NCBI GenBank assembly: GCA_046582115.1 | Contig: JAYGFA010000032.1 | Coordinates: forward strand, 1-6,970 | Direction: 5' to 3' | Source of the DNA: UBA11889 sp046582115 | Lineage (GTDB): Bacteria; Pseudomonadota; Gammaproteobacteria; Pseudomonadales; Azotimanducaceae | Length of the DNA: 6,970 bases | Translations under genes and position numbers: made by a program | The notes under the pieces: model-generated | Database searches by the model: none | What the model was told of the DNA's origin: nothing | What the model saw: only the letters and a program-made list of their open reading frames with translations | Shown: piece after piece, positions 5,445-6,970 of the stretch | Position numbering within the stretch: the stretch's first letter is position 1 | Layout of the letters: the number at the start of each line of letters is the position of its first letter

Positions 5445-6464
5445 GTGCGCTTCGGCATCTTCGATCACATGGAATTTCGTGCTGGCAGCCTCGCTGAGCT
5501 TTACGAAGAAAGGCTACGCATGCTCGAGTTCGCCGACGAAGTCGGGTTTTGGTGCTACCACAAAGCTGAGCATCATTTCATACGCCTCGATGCCGCACCT
5601 TCCGGTACCGTGTTCCTTGCCGCAGCGTCACAGCGTACCGAGCGGATCCGTCTCGGTTCTCTTGTATTTCTACTTCCGTTTTATGAGCCGCTGCGGTTGA
5701 TCGAGGAGATCTGCATGCTCGATCATCTCTCGGCAGGTCGTCTCGAAGTGGGCGTTGGTAAAGGTATATCTCCAGCCGAACATACGCTCTGGGGCAAAGA
5801 TCCTGAAACCGCGTGGGATCGCTTCGAGGAGGCTTTTGAGATTCTGCGAACCGGCCTGGCAAACGCAACATTTAGTCACTCCGGTAGCAACCATGTATTT
5901 GAAAAGGTCTCCCTACCCCATCGTCCGCTGCAGAAACCGGGACCCGGGTTCTGGTATCCCGGTAACGTTGACTACGCAGGTAGACATCGGCTCAACACCA
6001 TCACCGCAGGACCCCCGGAAGCAATCAAAAACGCCGTTTCGCAATTTCAGACACTGCTTGATCAGCCCGACGCTGACTGGAATCCTGGCGTCGTGGAGCC
6101 CGTCATCGGCGCGACATTACATATATACCTGGCATCAACCAGGGAGCCGGCCATCGAAAGGGTTCACCGGGCGTATCCCGCATTTCACCGAAACTTGGTA
6201 ACGCTTTTTGAACGCTACGACATACCGTTCGTTGACCCGAGTCTGGGCGGCAATACAGAACTCGCTCTACAACTGAGGGTCCTCGTTGCCGGGACGCCCG
6301 AGGACGCTATCGAACATATCGAAAACCTAATCGCCCAAACAGGGCTTAAATACCTGACCTTGTGCTTCGCCTGGGGCGATCTTAACCACCGCGAAACGAT
6401 GGATTCACTTGGCCTATTTGCAAAGGAAGTTATGCCTCATTTTCGATACCCCGATGCATCGTGA
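5445..6464 (+). CDS. LLM-class (luciferase-like) flavin-dependent monooxygenase
   Basis: A TIM-barrel oxygenase of the bacterial luciferase-like family, which uses reduced flavin (FMNH2, or F420 in some branches) and O2 to oxidise an organic substrate. It has 339 residues, close to the family norm. The start MRFGIFDHMEFR is the usual first beta-strand. AEHHF (41-45) corresponds to the conserved histidine region of LuxA (His44). It is followed by TERIRLGSLVFLLPFYEPLRLIEE (66-88) and MLDHLSAGRLEVGVGKG (91-107), the classic LLM blocks. The GTG at 5445 is the best start: the frame closes at a TAA at 5412, no ATG intervenes and the N-terminus begins exactly as in homologues. No good Shine-Dalgarno is present. 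Flavin reductase is not encoded in the window, so reduced flavin must come from elsewhere. Its substrate is unknown; sharing a strand with the dioxygenase and epoxide hydrolase genes suggests a common pathway. Its TGA overlaps the ATG of a downstream frame. Confidence 0.95.
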   Translation: MRFGIFDHMEFRAGSLAELYEERLRMLEFADEVGFWCYHKAEHHFIRLDAAPSGTVFLAAASQRTERIRLGSLVFLLPFYEPLRLIEEICMLDHLSAGRLEVGVGKGISPAEHTLWGKDPETAWDRFEEAFEILRTGLANATFSHSGSNHVFEKVSLPHRPLQKPGPGFWYPGNVDYAGRHRLNTITAGPPEAIKNAVSQFQTLLDQPDADWNPGVVEPVIGATLHIYLASTREPAIERVHRAYPAFHRNLVTLFERYDIPFVDPSLGGNTELALQLRVLVAGTPEDAIEHIENLIAQTGLKYLTLCFAWGDLNHRETMDSLGLFAKEVMPHFRYPDAS

Positions 6465-6970
6465 TGGACTCTCTTCCGACCAGAATCATAGCGCCTTTCG
6501 AAACCAAGCCGATTTCGGACCGGCTCGTGTACCTGCCTACTTACAGCATGCTCCGACTATTACTAACCGTCGTATTAATCCCGTTGACCGCACCAGTCCA
6601 TGCGGAGGCATGGAGCTCTGGATCGGACCTCTTGGGCGCATGTGAAGACGCAAGTCCCATCACTCAAATCGAGTGCATGAGCTATATAAAAGGCGCTCTA
6701 GACACGTCCGAGTCGTACGAAGAAATAAAAAAAAGTTTTTTTGCGAACTGCCATCCGCGAGTGACCATGGCCCAGGTTCAAACGATAGTCACCAAGTACC
6801 TTCAAGACCACCCTAAACGATTACACGAATCCGCTTCAAAGCTCGTCGTCGACGCGATGACCAACGCATTCCCTTCTGAGGGTGGGTTTGATGACGCAGG
6901 CGAGCTTATAGATTGCCGTAATCGAACAAAGAATCGCTCCGATCCTCTGCCGGTTGAGAAAGCGCCCGCT
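6464..6970 (+). CDS. Rap1a/Tai-family secreted protein (partial, runs off right edge)
   Basis: This frame has no stop before the window end. From the internal ATG at 6548, 141 residues are visible. Residues 1-19 (MLRLLLTVVLIPLTAPVHA) form a clear Sec signal peptide with a VHA cleavage site, so the mature protein is periplasmic or exported. The mature part matches the pattern of Rap1a/Tai-type proteins: SGSDLLGAC (24-32), IECMSYIKGALD (41-52), ANCHPRVTMAQVQTIVTKYLQDHP (66-89), LHESASKLVVDAMTNAFP (92-109). Cysteines 32, 43, 68 and 123 could form disulfides. Founding members are immunity proteins against type VI secretion amidase toxins, but most family members have no assigned role. The frame also opens at ATG 6464, overlapping the LLM stop (TGATG). 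That start would place 28 polar residues before the signal, so 6548 is the likelier signal-peptide start, though neither ATG has a clear ribosome site. About 30 residues beyond the usual FP end are unexplained. Confidence 0.82.
   Translation, partial: MDSLPTRIIAPFETKPISDRLVYLPTYSMLRLLLTVVLIPLTAPVHAEAWSSGSDLLGACEDASPITQIECMSYIKGALDTSESYEEIKKSFFANCHPRVTMAQVQTIVTKYLQDHPKRLHESASKLVVDAMTNAFPSEGGFDDAGELIDCRNRTKNRSDPLPVEKAPA

Noticed and set aside
5755..6201. 148-codon plus-strand frame inside the flavin monooxygenase gene.
   Set aside because: It lies wholly within the LLM gene in another frame, has no recognisable domain and no ribosome site; the LLM frame explains the sequence fully.

Overview
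The window looks like a moderately GC-balanced bacterial chromosome: compact genes, short gaps, Shine-Dalgarno sites before some starts and GTG starts on others. The gene families (amidase signature enzyme, soluble-type epoxide hydrolase, PhyH-type dioxygenase, luciferase-like flavin monooxygenase, Rap1a/Tai-type secreted protein) together suggest a proteobacterium, perhaps an environmental or marine gammaproteobacterium. That placement is inference; no rRNA, tRNA or other phylogenetic marker is present.

Layout: two gene sets diverge from a 339-bp non-coding region (3053-3391). Leftward (minus strand) are an MFS transporter (1874-3052), an amidase signature hydrolase (277-1671) and the start of a small three-helix membrane protein that runs off the left edge (1-225). 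Rightward (plus strand) are an epoxide hydrolase (3392-4345), a PhyH-family Fe(II)/2-oxoglutarate dioxygenase (4486-5298), a luciferase-like (LLM) flavin monooxygenase (5445-6464) and a secreted Rap1a/Tai-family protein that overlaps the LLM stop or starts soon after it and runs off the right edge. This last gene has no stop codon inside the window.

Working hypothesis (inference): two oxygenases of different chemistry, an epoxide hydrolase, an amide hydrolase and an efflux/uptake permease around one control region resemble a small accessory pathway that oxidises and then hydrolyses an organic compound, such as a natural product or xenobiotic containing an amide and an alkene or epoxide. No biosynthetic backbone enzyme, regulator gene or mobile element is visible, so degradation or detoxification is a somewhat better guess than biosynthesis. 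The substrate cannot be read from the sequence.

The catalytic residues of the amidase and the epoxide hydrolase are all present. The dioxygenase carries HxE in place of the more usual HxD iron ligand motif. The divergent region contains a perfect 11-bp inverted repeat whose arms lie 77 bp apart, the best candidate operator in the window. The gap before the LLM gene is dense in short palindromes. No CRISPR array, insertion sequence, tRNA or convincing intrinsic terminator was found.
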